DNA of 64,000 nt from Aquitalea aquatilis (GTDB lineage Bacteria > Pseudomonadota > Gammaproteobacteria > Burkholderiales > Chromobacteriaceae): NCBI RefSeq assembly GCF_005155025.1, contig NZ_CP039731.1:2418001-2482000 (forward strand), given 5' to 3'. Positions 18,927 to 27,797 of the stretch are shown here, piece after piece. A model generated the notes under the pieces. That model ran no database searches. It was not told the origin of the DNA and saw only the letters and a list, made by a program, of their open reading frames with translations. Numbering within the stretch: position 1 is the first letter of the stretch; each line of letters opens with the position of its first letter. The position numbers and the translations under genes were made by a program.

Positions 18927-19865
18927 TCAGAACAGGCGGGTGTTGAACAGGCTGCGTACGCCCCCGGCGAATTCGACGCCTATCTTGCGCGCCACGCGGC
19001 TGGAAAGATCGTCCTGCTGGGTGTAGTCCACCGTCTTTTCGGCCTTGATGATGTCACGCGCGACCGAGCGGGTATTGCCCAGGCCATCCGCCAGTCCCAG
19101 CGGGATGCTCTTTTCGCCGATCCATACCATGCCGGAAAATAGCTGCGGGTCGTTTTTCAGCCGGCTGCCACGGCCATCCTTGACTGCCTTGATGAACTGC
19201 TGGTGGATGTCATCCAGCAATTGCTGGCGGATGGCGTCCTGCTTGGGATTGACCGGGGAGAAGGGGTCGCCCATCGCCTTGTTTTCACCGGCAGTCTTCA
19301 GGCGGCGTTCCACGCCCAGCTTGTCCATCAGGCCGGTAAAGCCAAAGCCGTCAGACAGTACACCGATAGAGCCGACAATGCTGGCCTTGTCGACGAAGAT
19401 CTTGTCTGCAGCGGCGGCAATGTAATAACAGCCGGACGCGCATACTTCCTGCACGGTGACATACACCGGAATGGCCGGGTGCAGCTTTTTCTGACGGCGG
19501 ATTTCATCATAGGCCATGCCGGACAGTACCGGGCTGCCGCCGGGGCTGTTGGCCTCGATGACGATACCGCGCGTGCCGTGGTCGGCATAGGCGTCTTGCA
19601 GCGCAGCGCTGAGTTTCTCGGCGGTATTGTTTTCGCTATCGATGACGCCATCCAGGCTGATGACGGCAGTGTGGCCGCTGCCGGTCAGGGCCTCGGCCGA
19701 TTTGTCTTCATTGCGTGCAAAGGCAAAGGCCAGCAGGCTGCCGATGATGCCCAGCCACACCAGGCGGAAAAAGATTTTCCAGCGCCGTGCGCGGCGTTGT
19801 TCCACCACGGCGGCCATGGCCAGTTTTTCGACTAGCTGGCGTTCCCAGTTTGGAGTGTCGTTCAT
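18927..19865 (-). CDS. Membrane-anchored S49 family peptidase (SppA-like)
   Basis: A 312-aa signal-peptide-peptidase-type serine protease. One N-terminal membrane helix at about 28-47 anchors a periplasmic catalytic domain. The Ser nucleophile motif CASGCYYIAAAADKI and VGSIGVL follow NSPGGS. The catalytic Lys should be in the region KTAGENKAMGDPF. Single-domain SppA-like proteins degrade cleaved signal peptides or membrane fragments. It is part of the minus-strand run rluC, HAD phosphatase, Rieske protein, peptidase, a grouping typical of Neisseriales and relatives. Confidence 0.9.
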   Translation of the reverse strand: MNDTPNWERQLVEKLAMAAVVEQRRARRWKIFFRLVWLGIIGSLLAFAFARNEDKSAEALTGSGHTAVISLDGVIDSENNTAEKLSAALQDAYADHGTRGIVIEANSPGGSPVLSGMAYDEIRRQKKLHPAIPVYVTVQEVCASGCYYIAAAADKIFVDKASIVGSIGVLSDGFGFTGLMDKLGVERRLKTAGENKAMGDPFSPVNPKQDAIRQQLLDDIHQQFIKAVKDGRGSRLKNDPQLFSGMVWIGEKSIPLGLADGLGNTRSVARDIIKAEKTVDYTQQDDLSSRVARKIGVEFAGGVRSLFNTRLF

Positions 19866-19906
19866 TGTGCTTGCCCTGAGTGCGAATGTCGGCAGTCTAG
19901 CAAAAT

Positions 19907-20266
19907 TCAGTCAGGCATGACATTCAGCCACACTTGGCCATCTGCTTCATGCAGCGGGAGCGCTTGCAGGCTCTGGCCGCGGCAGGGGCCGCCCACGCAG
20001 CGGCCATTATTGGGCAGGTAGAGTGCACCGTGCATGCTGCACACCAGATACTGTCCGGATAAATCGAACACATTGCCATCTTGCAAGTCCAGTTCGATGG
20101 GAATGTGGCGGCAGGCATTCACATAACCATAGACCCGGCCCTGATAGCGCAGTGCCAGGGCAGACTGCTGCTTGCCATCTGCACCGTCCAGCTCGAAGCG
20201 GACGGCGCGGCCACTATCCTGCAAATCGGCGCTGGCGCAGATCAGCCTAGTCGTGCCAGCAGCCAT
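19907..20266 (-). CDS. Small Rieske [2Fe-2S] protein
   Basis: A 119-aa soluble Rieske ferredoxin-type protein. Cluster ligands are in CRH (near residue 52) and CSMHG about 22 residues later, the C-x-H and C-x2-H pattern. There is no signal peptide. It could pass electrons to an oxygenase or act as a redox sensor; no partner reductase is next to it. The start overlaps the HAD phosphatase gene by 25 bp. A later start would reduce this but would remove part of the first beta strand. Confidence 0.85.
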   Translation of the reverse strand: MAAGTTRLICASADLQDSGRAVRFELDGADGKQQSALALRYQGRVYGYVNACRHIPIELDLQDGNVFDLSGQYLVCSMHGALYLPNNGRCVGGPCRGQSLQALPLHEADGQVWLNVMPD

Positions 20267-20901
20267 TGCTGCAACTCCGCAAAGCTATGGACGATAGTCT
20301 GCGGCTGGCAATCCTGCAGCAGTCCCACATCGTGTGCGCCGTAGCTGACGCCAACGCCATGCGCGCGGGCATTCAGTGCCATGTTCAGGTCGTGGCTGGT
20401 GTCGCCAATCATCACCGTGCGCGCCAGTTCCACCCCTAGCTCATCGCTCAGTTCCTGCAGCATGGCCGGATGCGGCTTGGAATGGCATTCGTCCACGGTG
20501 CGGGTGGCGTCAAACAAGGGTCCCAGGCCGGTTTCAGCCAGCAGGCGATCAAGGCCCACCCGGCTGTTGCCGGTGGCCACCGCCATGAATACCCCGCGTT
20601 CGCGCAACGCATGCAGGCCTTCGCGTACACCGTCGAACAGGGTCACACCCTCGTCGCTGCTGCGATAGTGGCGGATAAAGCTCTCGGTCAGCGCCTTATG
20701 CTGCGCATCGTCCAGGCCGGGGCAGGCCAGGTGCAGCGCCTGGTCCAGCCGCAGGCCGATGACATGACTGGCCGCCTGGCGGTCTGGCACGGTCAGGCCC
20801 AGTTCGCGACAGGCATTCTGGATGGAATGGGTGATGTGCGCCGTGGAATCCATCAGCGTGCCATCCCAGTCGAATACCAGCAGGTCGTAGTGGCGTGCCA
20901 T
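20242..20901 (-). CDS. HAD-superfamily phosphatase (Gph-like)
   Basis: A 219-aa hydrolase with all four HAD motifs: DWDGTLMDS (I), ATGNS (II), SKPHP (III) and GDTSHD (IV). The helical cap insertion after motif I marks the phosphoglycolate/pyrophosphate phosphatase group. The substrate is not determined by sequence; removal of 2-phosphoglycolate or another small phosphate is likely. Its ATG overlaps the rluC stop (TGATG), and its 3' end overlaps the Rieske gene. Confidence 0.88.
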   Translation of the reverse strand: MARHYDLLVFDWDGTLMDSTAHITHSIQNACRELGLTVPDRQAASHVIGLRLDQALHLACPGLDDAQHKALTESFIRHYRSSDEGVTLFDGVREGLHALRERGVFMAVATGNSRVGLDRLLAETGLGPLFDATRTVDECHSKPHPAMLQELSDELGVELARTVMIGDTSHDLNMALNARAHGVGVSYGAHDVGLLQDCQPQTIVHSFAELQQWLLARLG

Positions 20902-21836
20902 CAGTTTCTCAGTTTCTTCAGAAAGCCTTCCAGCTCGGCCGGTAGTGGGGCTTCCAGTTTCAATGGCTCGCCGGTAAGCGGGTGGGGCAGGCTCAGGCTG
21001 CGCGCGTGCAGGAACATGCGTTTCAGGCCGCGTTTGGCCAATTCTTTATTAAAGGCAAAGTCGCCGTATTTTTCGTCACCGGCAATCGGGCAGCCGCTGG
21101 CCTGCATGTGCACGCGGATCTGATGCGTACGGCCGGTACGCAAATGGGCTTCCACCAGGGTGAAGTCGGCAAAGCGTTCCACCACGCTGAAATTGGTGTG
21201 GGCAAACTGGCCATCGTCGCCCTCGGCCACCTTGACGCGGCGCTCGCCATCTGCGGTGTGGAATTTGAACAAGGGCAACTTGACGCTCTTGTTGCTCGGG
21301 TCCCAGGAGCCCAGTCCCAGCGCCAGATAGCGCTTGTCCGGTACGTTGGCGCGCATCATGTCATGCAGCTTCACCAGTGCCGAGCGCTTCTTGGCCAGCA
21401 TCAACAGGCCGGAGGTTTCCCGGTCCAGCCGGTGTACCAGTTCCAGATATTTCCAGTCCGGGTGCGCCTTGCGCAGTTGTTCGATCACGCCAAAGGACAC
21501 GCCGCTGCCACCATGCACGGCCACACCGGCCGGCTTGTCGATCACCAACAGCGCAGTATCTTCATACACCACCGGGAAGCTGCCGGGCGGCACATCGTTG
21601 ACCGGGCGCTCGGCCACGCGAATGGGGGGGATGCGGATCTGGTCGCCAGCCTGGATGCGATAGGATGCATCAATCCGGCGCTTGTTCACCCGTACTTCGC
21701 CCGAGCGCAAGATGCGATAAATATGGCTTTTTGGTACGCCTTTTAGAATGCGTACCAGGAAGTTGTCCAGCCTTTGGCCGGAATCTCCATCGTCCACGTC
21801 AAGAAACGTGACGGAGTCTTTGCGAATGTCAGTCAT
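20901..21836 (-). CDS. rluC: 23S rRNA pseudouridine synthase RluC
   Basis: A 311-aa pseudouridine synthase expected to modify 23S rRNA at U955, U2504 and U2580 (E. coli numbering). An N-terminal S4 domain (QRLDNFLVRILKGVPKSHIY, about 18-75) precedes the RluA-type catalytic domain. That domain has HRLDRETSGL bearing the catalytic Asp, and RTGRTHQIRVHM. The ATG giving MTDIRKDSV was chosen over one ten codons upstream. It is divergent from rne, as in many proteobacteria where rluC and rne are head to head. Confidence 0.94.
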   Translation of the reverse strand: MTDIRKDSVTFLDVDDGDSGQRLDNFLVRILKGVPKSHIYRILRSGEVRVNKRRIDASYRIQAGDQIRIPPIRVAERPVNDVPPGSFPVVYEDTALLVIDKPAGVAVHGGSGVSFGVIEQLRKAHPDWKYLELVHRLDRETSGLLMLAKKRSALVKLHDMMRANVPDKRYLALGLGSWDPSNKSVKLPLFKFHTADGERRVKVAEGDDGQFAHTNFSVVERFADFTLVEAHLRTGRTHQIRVHMQASGCPIAGDEKYGDFAFNKELAKRGLKRMFLHARSLSLPHPLTGEPLKLEAPLPAELEGFLKKLRN

Positions 21837-22355
21837 ATTGCTTATACTTCGTGCGCTCGATCGCACATTTCAGTGCGATGACAGCGTTCCGGAAAGCCAT
21901 GGTCACAGGCAGTATTGCCGCGTGATGCTGCTGCGGGAAAGTGAACCGGCCGGCAGGGTGTTGACCCTGACCTGATGCCGCGTCAACCGGCCGCAGCCAA
22001 GGTTAACTCGCTCACCAAAAAGCAGCGATGGTAATGCATTTAGTCGCATAACGCACTCACGAGTATTCCATTTCCTGATGCAAAGCCAGTCAGGAGATCT
22101 TGCAGCAAAGTTTGACCCGGCACGCAGCCCTCCAGTTTGTCCAGCTCGCCCGCGATGGCGGGCTGGGAGAAAATTTCCGATGCGCTAATGCGCTCAAACC
22201 CCCGGGCACGTGTGAATTTAGTCAGGAAGTAGGCTTGATATCTCGGTTGTAATGATCTTTATACCAACACTTCTTTCGGAAAGCGCCCATCAATAGCCTC
22301 TGGGCCGTCAAATACTGGCTGCATCCCTTGCGTGAGTGCCGCGCAGGGAACGTTT
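21837..22355 (+). promoter_or_regulatory. rluC/rne divergent region and long rne leader
   Basis: A 519-bp gene-free stretch. It holds a long inverted repeat (CGGCCGG 21947-21953 / CCGGCCG 21987-21993) and a GCCCGC-gatg-GCGGGC hairpin at 22148-22163. Long structured rne leaders are known in E. coli, where RNase E autoregulates through hairpins in its own 5' UTR, so a similar role is likely by analogy. No convincing -35/-10 pair was identified. Confidence 0.5.
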
Positions 22356-25300
22356 ATGAAACGCATGTTGTTTAATGCAACGCAGGCTGAAGAGCTGCGC
22401 GTTGCCATCGTCGACGGGCAAAAGCTGGTCGACCTCGATATCGAAACCGTTGGCAAAGAACAACGCAAAGGGAACATCTACAAGGGCATCATCACCCGTA
22501 TCGAGCCCTCCCTCGAAGCGTGCTTTGTCGATTACGGCACCGAACGCCACGGCTTTCTGCCGTTCAAGGAAGTCTCCCGCTCCTATTTCCAGGGCTATGA
22601 CGGCGGCCGTCCGCGCATTCAGGATGTGCTGCGTGAAGGCATGGAAGTCGTTGTCCAGGTAGAAAAGGACGAGCGCGGCAACAAGGGCGCTGCCCTGACC
22701 ACCTATATCAGCCTGGCTGGCCGCTATCTGGTGCTGATGCCCAATAACCCGCGTGGTGGTGGCGTATCGCGCCGCATCGAGGGCGAAGAGCGTCAGGAAC
22801 TGAAAGACCTGCTGGCCCAGCTGGAAGTCCCCAATGGCATGAGCCTGATTGCCCGTACCGCTGGTATCGGCCGCAATCTGGAAGAGCTGCAGTGGGACAT
22901 GGGCTATCTGATGCAGCTGTGGCGCGCCATCGAAGGTGCTGCCGGCTCGCAGAATGCACCTTTCCTGATTCTGCAGGAAGGCAGCCTGGTGATCCGCGCC
23001 ATCCGTGACTACTACCACCCGGATATCGGCGAAATCCTGATCGACACCGACGAGATCTATGAACAGGCCCGCCAGTTCATGAGCCACGTGATGCCGAACA
23101 TGGTGCATCGCGTAAAGCTGTACAAGGATCACGTTCCGCTGTTCTCGCGCTTCCAGATCGAACACCAGATCGAAACCGCCTTCTCGCGCAGCGTGCAGCT
23201 GCCGTCCGGTGGTGCCATCGTGATCGACCACACCGAAGCGCTGGTGTCCATCGACGTCAACTCCGCCCGCTCCACCAAGGGTGCTGACATCGAAGAAACC
23301 GCCCTGCGCACTAACGTTGAAGCCGCCGAAGAAATTGCCCGCCAGCTGCGTCTGCGCGACCTGGGCGGTCTGATCGTGATCGACTTCATCGACATGGAAA
23401 ACCCGAAAAACCAGCGTGAAGTGGAAAACAAGCTGCGCGATGTACTGAAGCACGACCGTGCTCGCGTACAGATGGGCAAGCTGTCCCGCTTCGGCCTGCT
23501 GGAACTGTCGCGTCAGCGTCTGCAGCCGTCGCTGGGTGAAACCAGCCACGAGCCTTGCCCGCGCTGCCATGGCATCGGCTTCATCCGTGGTGCCGAATCC
23601 TCCGCCCTGCACATCCTGCGCATCATCCAGGAAGAGGCAATGAAGGAGAACACCGGTGCGGTGCATGCCCAGGTGCCGGTAGATGTGGCCACCTTCCTGC
23701 TGAACGAGAAGCGTGCCGAAATCCACTCCATCGAAGAGCGTCTGGACGTGGACGTAGTGCTGATTCCGAACATTCATCTGGAAACGCCGCATTACAAGAT
23801 TGCCCGCATTCGCCACGATGATCTGGCCGAGCTGGGTGACAGCCCGAGCTATCTGCGCGTGGAAGTGCAGGAAGAAGACATCATCACCAACTTTGGTCAG
23901 GAAAAGCCCAAGGTTGAACGTCAGGAAGCCGCCGTCAAGGGCATCACCCCGCAACAGCCGGCTCCGGTGTCCAGCCAGCCCGAAGTGGCTGCTGCAGCCG
24001 CTCCGGTAGTGGCCGAGCAGGGCGTGGTCGGTCGTTTCTTCGGCTGGGTGAAGAGCCTGTTTGCCGAACCGGAACAGCAAGCGCAAGAAACCGAAAAGAA
24101 AAAGCCGGCAGCCGCGACTAGTTCGCGTGACGGTCAGCGCAATGGCAACCGCCAGCGTGGCAATGAGCGTCGTCCGGGTAGCCAGGCGCGTCGTGATCAC
24201 AATGACCGTCGTCATGGCGAAGACGCTGGCAAGCGTCCGGCCGAAGCCCGCCAGGATGGCGAGCGTCAGGATGGCCGTCGTCAACCGCAGCGCAATGAAC
24301 GTGCTGATCGTCAGGAACGTCCGGAGCGCGTAGAGCGTGCCGAACGCCCGGAGCGTGCAGAACGCAGTGAGCGTGCCGAGCGTGGCGAACAGCCGCAGCG
24401 CGAGCCGCGTCAGCGTCGTGAACGCGAACCGCGTGAAAACCGCGAGCCGCGCGAGCAGAATGCCCGCCCGCAAGCAGAAGAGCGTGGTGAGCAACAAGCT
24501 GCACCGCAGGCTGCAGAAAAGCCGTCGCGTCGTCGTCAGCCGCAGTCCGAGCGTAATGAAGCAGACAAGCCGCAGGCTAATGCTGCTGAAGAGCTCAAGC
24601 TGAACAGCGCCGAAGGTGTGGAAGCTGCTGCCGAGTCGGCCGAACAGCAAGAGCGTGGTGAGCGTGGTCGTCGTCGTCGTGGTCGTCGTGACCGTCGTCG
24701 CGAACCGCTGGATGGCGAAAACACCGCAGCGCTGGGCGAAGCTGGTGAAGTAGTTGCCGCTGCAGCTGCCGGCTTTGTTGCTGTAGAAGCCGTTTCTGCG
24801 CTGGAAGCCGCTCCGCAGCCGGAAGTCGTCAAGCCGGTAGAACAGGTGGCCGAAGCCGTAGCCAGCGAGCCGGTGGTGCAGCCTGCTGCTGCCGAAGTGG
24901 TCGTAGTGGCCGAGCCAGTTGCTCATGTCGAGCCGCAGCAGGTGGCCGAGGAGGCCGCTACCGTTGTCGTTGAGCAAGCTGCGCTTGAGCCGGCCCCGGT
25001 CAGCGAAGTGGCAGTGCCTGCGGAAGCCCCGGTAGCCGTGGCGGCTGCTGAGGTGGTGCTGGAGCAGATCAGTACCGTCATCGAAGCGCAGCCGCTCAGC
25101 ATTGAGACGGCTGTGGCCGAAGTGGCCGTAGTTGTCGAGCCGGTTGTAGCAGAGCCGGTGGTGGCTGTGGTTGAGCAAGTGACGGAAGTTGTCGCTGCGC
25201 CGGTCGTGGCTGCGGTGGAAACCAAGCCGGAAGCGCCGGCCGACCTGGGTGGTCTGGTCATGGTCGCTACCAAGGCTGTGGTACAGCAGGAACAGCCGCA

Positions 25301-25409
25301 AGTCGAAGTGCCGGCCGGTCCGCGTCGCCGCGATGTGGTACGTCAGGTGGCCGAGCAGGCCGCTCCGGCAGAGCTGATGCTGCAGCAGGTGGAAACCCGC
25401 AATAACTGA
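22356..25409 (+). CDS. rne: Ribonuclease E
   Basis: A 1017-aa endoribonuclease and degradosome scaffold. The N-terminal half (1 to about 510) contains the RNase H-like/S1/5' sensor/DNase I folds. Catalytic aspartates are D300 (SIDVNSARS) and D343 (IDFIDM), and the Zn-link cysteines are C401 and C404 in CPRCHG. Then come a membrane-targeting-like stretch GRFFGWVKSLFAEP (about 560), a long Arg/Glu region with repeated ERPER/RAER units (about 590-740), and an Ala/Val/Glu/Pro-rich disordered tail. The ATG at 22356 gives the canonical MKRMLFNATQ; eight in-frame codons upstream are ignored. It is followed by a hairpin and tRNA-Asn. Confidence 0.97.
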   Translation: MKRMLFNATQAEELRVAIVDGQKLVDLDIETVGKEQRKGNIYKGIITRIEPSLEACFVDYGTERHGFLPFKEVSRSYFQGYDGGRPRIQDVLREGMEVVVQVEKDERGNKGAALTTYISLAGRYLVLMPNNPRGGGVSRRIEGEERQELKDLLAQLEVPNGMSLIARTAGIGRNLEELQWDMGYLMQLWRAIEGAAGSQNAPFLILQEGSLVIRAIRDYYHPDIGEILIDTDEIYEQARQFMSHVMPNMVHRVKLYKDHVPLFSRFQIEHQIETAFSRSVQLPSGGAIVIDHTEALVSIDVNSARSTKGADIEETALRTNVEAAEEIARQLRLRDLGGLIVIDFIDMENPKNQREVENKLRDVLKHDRARVQMGKLSRFGLLELSRQRLQPSLGETSHEPCPRCHGIGFIRGAESSALHILRIIQEEAMKENTGAVHAQVPVDVATFLLNEKRAEIHSIEERLDVDVVLIPNIHLETPHYKIARIRHDDLAELGDSPSYLRVEVQEEDIITNFGQEKPKVERQEAAVKGITPQQPAPVSSQPEVAAAAAPVVAEQGVVGRFFGWVKSLFAEPEQQAQETEKKKPAAATSSRDGQRNGNRQRGNERRPGSQARRDHNDRRHGEDAGKRPAEARQDGERQDGRRQPQRNERADRQERPERVERAERPERAERSERAERGEQPQREPRQRREREPRENREPREQNARPQAEERGEQQAAPQAAEKPSRRRQPQSERNEADKPQANAAEELKLNSAEGVEAAAESAEQQERGERGRRRRGRRDRRREPLDGENTAALGEAGEVVAAAAAGFVAVEAVSALEAAPQPEVVKPVEQVAEAVASEPVVQPAAAEVVVVAEPVAHVEPQQVAEEAATVVVEQAALEPAPVSEVAVPAEAPVAVAAAEVVLEQISTVIEAQPLSIETAVAEVAVVVEPVVAEPVVAVVEQVTEVVAAPVVAAVETKPEAPADLGGLVMVATKAVVQQEQPQVEVPAGPRRRDVVRQVAEQAAPAELMLQQVETRNN

Positions 25410-25415
25410 TGTATT

Positions 25416-25453
25416 CCGTCGGGCCTCTGAATTTCAGTTCAGGGGCTTGACGG
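25416..25453 (+). terminator. Hairpin after rne (terminator-like)
   Basis: CCGTC (25416-25420) pairs with GACGG (25449-25453), and the inner CCTCTGAA pairs with TTCAGGGG. A weak T-rich stretch follows. The 3' arm overlaps the -35 of the tRNA-Asn promoter. Confidence 0.55.
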
Positions 25454-25475
25454 TTTGATCAGGTTTTTATAGAAT
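25447..25475 (+). promoter_or_regulatory. Sigma-70 promoter of tRNA-Asn
   Basis: TTGACG (25447-25452) and TAGAAT (25470-25475) are separated by exactly 17 bp. They lie 20 bp upstream of the mature tRNA 5' end. Confidence 0.8.
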
Positions 25476-25494
25476 TGCGTTCTCTCAAGGCAAT

Positions 25495-25570
25495 TCCCTG
25501 ATAGCTCAGTTGGTAGAGCGACGGACTGTTAATCCGCAGGTCGCAGGTTCGAGCCCTGCTCGGGGAGCCA
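25495..25570 (+). tRNA. tRNA-Asn (GTT)
   Basis: A 76-nt cloverleaf: acceptor TCCCTGA pairs with TCGGGGA (one T-G wobble), the D-arm contains AGCTCAGTTGGTAGAGC, the anticodon GTT is at 25528-25530, the T-arm contains GGTTCGAGCC, and CCA is encoded. The closing pair of the anticodon stem looks like an A-C mismatch. Confidence 0.97.
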
Positions 25571-25578
25571 AGCATTTG

Positions 25579-25607
25579 AAGCCCAGTCAGCAATGACTGG
25601 GCTTTTT
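25579..25607 (+). terminator. Terminator after tRNA-Asn
   Basis: An 11-bp stem (AAGCCCAGTCA / TGACTGGGCTT) with a 4-nt loop is followed by a T run. It starts 9 bp after the CCA end. Confidence 0.92.
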
Positions 25608-25969
25608 GCATTGTGTGGTCATGGTCGGTCAGACCATGACATGCTGCTTGCGCGGCGATGGCCAACCCCTGTTCCGCCTATGTGTTGGCGCCGGGCCGCG
25701 ACACGGTTCGTGTGATGTTGAAATATTATTTTTTGTTTGCCGGCTTGCTGTCGGCATGCAGTTTGCAGCCCGGCCGACAGTCGCCCTGTCGCGCCGGGCT
25801 GTATTGTTTTCATTTGCGGCTAGCGAGTTTGGCCGTGGTGGCCGCTATGATGTATAAAACAGCAAGTTCCGCGCAGATGCGGCCTGTCAGCGGGCCGCAT
25901 CTTACAGACGGGACAGGACCAGTCCAGAAGCTCATCCAATAAAAACAAACTCAACAGGGAAGTCAGAGG
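25608..25969 (+). other. Gene-free region upstream of the chemoreceptor
   Basis: About 360 bp without a convincing gene. It contains a 10-bp stem-loop (25875-25884 / 25893-25902, core GATGCGGCC / GGCCGCATC) about 70 bp before the chemoreceptor ATG, without a T tract. I looked for a sigma-28 (flagellar) promoter, expected for chemoreceptors, and did not find a clear match. Confidence 0.5.
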
Positions 25970-27589
25970 ATGACAATCAAGCTCAAAATTACACTGCTGC
26001 TCTCCATTGCCTTGCTGGCCTTGCTGGTGGTCAGCGGTGTCGGTCTGTTGCAGCTCAGTGCAGCGCAGAGCCGTTTCGAATACATCAGCAGTAATACCTT
26101 TCCCAGTCTGAAAGCCCTGCAAACCGCCCAGACGGCCATGTACGGCATGCGTAGCTCCTTGCGCAACCATGTTTCGCACGTGCAGCAGGAGAAAAAGCAG
26201 GCAGACGAAAAGGCCATCGAAAGCAGCCGGCAACAGTTTGACAAGGCAGTCAGCCAGTATGAAACCGAGCTGGCCGTGGATGACAGCGACCGCCAGATGG
26301 TGAAGCAGGCCAAGGCAGACATGGTGCAATACCGCGCCGCGATGGACGAGTTTTTCAATAACTCGCGCTCCAACTACATGTCGGTGGCGACTGCCATGCT
26401 GGAAAGCGGCAGCCTGTTTCAGCTGTCCGGCAAGCTGGAGGCGGATCTGAACAAGCTGATCGGCTACAACTATCAGCTGGGCAACCAGCAAAACGAGGCA
26501 AACCGGGCAGCCTACAATGCCGCCAAATGGCTGCAGACGGCCCTGGCCCTGGCTGTGTTGTTGGTCACGGCCATTGGCGGCTGGCTGCTGATCCGCGCCA
26601 TTACCCGTTCGCTGTCCGACATGCAGCACACCATGGAGCTGGTCAGCCAGCAGCGTGATTTCAAGCTGCGGGTACACAGCGACAGCAAGGATGAACTGGG
26701 GCGCACTGCCACGGCCTTTAACAGTCTGCTGGACAGCTTGCAGCAAAACCTGCTGCAACTGCGACATGGTGCGCAGGATGTCATGGCCTCATCGCACAAG
26801 ATGAACGAGGCGGCAGATGATATTTATCAGGCCGCGTCGGCCCAGAGTGAATCCTCTGCCGCGGTGGCTGCCACCATCGAACAGATGACGGTGAGCGTCA
26901 ATCATGTGGCCGAGCGTGCCGACGAGGCGCAGCTGCTGTCACAAACCTCCAGCCGCCAGGCTGAAGCCGGCTCGGTGACCATCAGCCAGACCATTAGCGA
27001 TATCCGCGATATTTCCGGTGCCATTGCCAGCGCCAGTAATGCCTTGCGCGGGCTGAATGCGCAGAGCAGCCAGATCGTGTCGGTGGTGCAGGTGATTCGC
27101 GATGTGGCAGACCAGACCAATCTGCTGGCGCTCAATGCCGCTATCGAAGCGGCACGTGCCGGTGAAATGGGCCGTGGCTTTGCCGTGGTGGCCGATGAAG
27201 TGCGCAAGCTGGCCGAGCGCACCGCCAGTTCCACCCAGGAGATCTCCGCCAGCCTGTATGCCATGCAGCAGGCTTCGGCAGCGGTGGTGGACCAGATGAA
27301 GAATGCGGAAATGCTGGTGGAGGGCGGTGTCAGCCGGGCTGATGAAGCCGACCGCGCCATCCAGAGCATAGGTGAAGCCGCCGCCGGCACCACCGGCATG
27401 GTGGCTGACATCTCGGTGGCCATCAAGGAGCAGGGCATGGCCAGCAACAGCATTGCCCAGCAGGTGGAGCGCATCGCCCAGATGTCGGAGCAGGCCAATT
27501 CGGCCGCTTCGCAAACCGCAGGCAGTGCCAAGGACTTGCGCGGGCAGGCCGAGCGCCAGATGCAGATCATCGCGCAGTACCAGCTATAA
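25970..27589 (+). CDS. Methyl-accepting chemotaxis protein
   Basis: A 539-aa transmembrane chemoreceptor. TM1 is at about 7-29 and a roughly 155-residue periplasmic helical (4HB_MCP-like) sensor follows. TM2 is at about 188-208 and the HAMP domain at about 209-262. The cytoplasmic signalling domain has the highly conserved hairpin tip around [20 protein letters not shown] (about 393-412). There is no C-terminal NWETF-type pentapeptide for CheR tethering. The ligand is unknown. The ATG follows an AGGGAAGTCAGAGG stretch. It lies alone, upstream of a type I secretion operon. Confidence 0.94.
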   Translation: MTIKLKITLLLSIALLALLVVSGVGLLQLSAAQSRFEYISSNTFPSLKALQTAQTAMYGMRSSLRNHVSHVQQEKKQADEKAIESSRQQFDKAVSQYETELAVDDSDRQMVKQAKADMVQYRAAMDEFFNNSRSNYMSVATAMLESGSLFQLSGKLEADLNKLIGYNYQLGNQQNEANRAAYNAAKWLQTALALAVLLVTAIGGWLLIRAITRSLSDMQHTMELVSQQRDFKLRVHSDSKDELGRTATAFNSLLDSLQQNLLQLRHGAQDVMASSHKMNEAADDIYQAASAQSESSAAVAATIEQMTVSVNHVAERADEAQLLSQTSSRQAEAGSVTISQTISDIRDISGAIASASNALRGLNAQSSQIVSVVQVIRDVADQTNLLALNAAIEAARAGEMGRGFAVVADEVRKLAERTASSTQEISASLYAMQQASAAVVDQMKNAEMLVEGGVSRADEADRAIQSIGEAAAGTTGMVADISVAIKEQGMASNSIAQQVERIAQMSEQANSAASQTAGSAKDLRGQAERQMQIIAQYQL

Positions 27590-27797
27590 GCACCGCCAGG
27601 GAGGCTACTGAGCGACCGGCTGTTGCTGCAGGCTGGCCTGGCAGGATCGACCGGTCTGAAACCATGCCCCGCCTTGATTCAGGACGTCATCATCAAGCTG
27701 GGGCTGTGTTAACATCCCTTTCACTTTTTAGCGGCCGAGGCTGGCTGCGTCGTCCGGTGTGCTTGCTTCCAGATTGGCCCCCCTGAGTCCCTTGCCG

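Noticed and set aside
22308-25301. 997-codon open frame on the strand opposite rne
   Set aside because: It mirrors the rne codons frame by frame; the repetitive Arg/Glu/Ala codon use of rne avoids antisense stops. The translation is low complexity with no family resemblance.
25658-25942. 94-codon frame between tRNA-Asn and the chemoreceptor
   Set aside because: No ribosome binding site and no similarity; it crosses the hairpin in the chemoreceptor leader.
27590-27797. Second c-di-GMP riboswitch ahead of the T1SS operon
   Set aside because: I looked for the GACGCAAA core and closing helix here and did not find them; only the protease leader has the motif.
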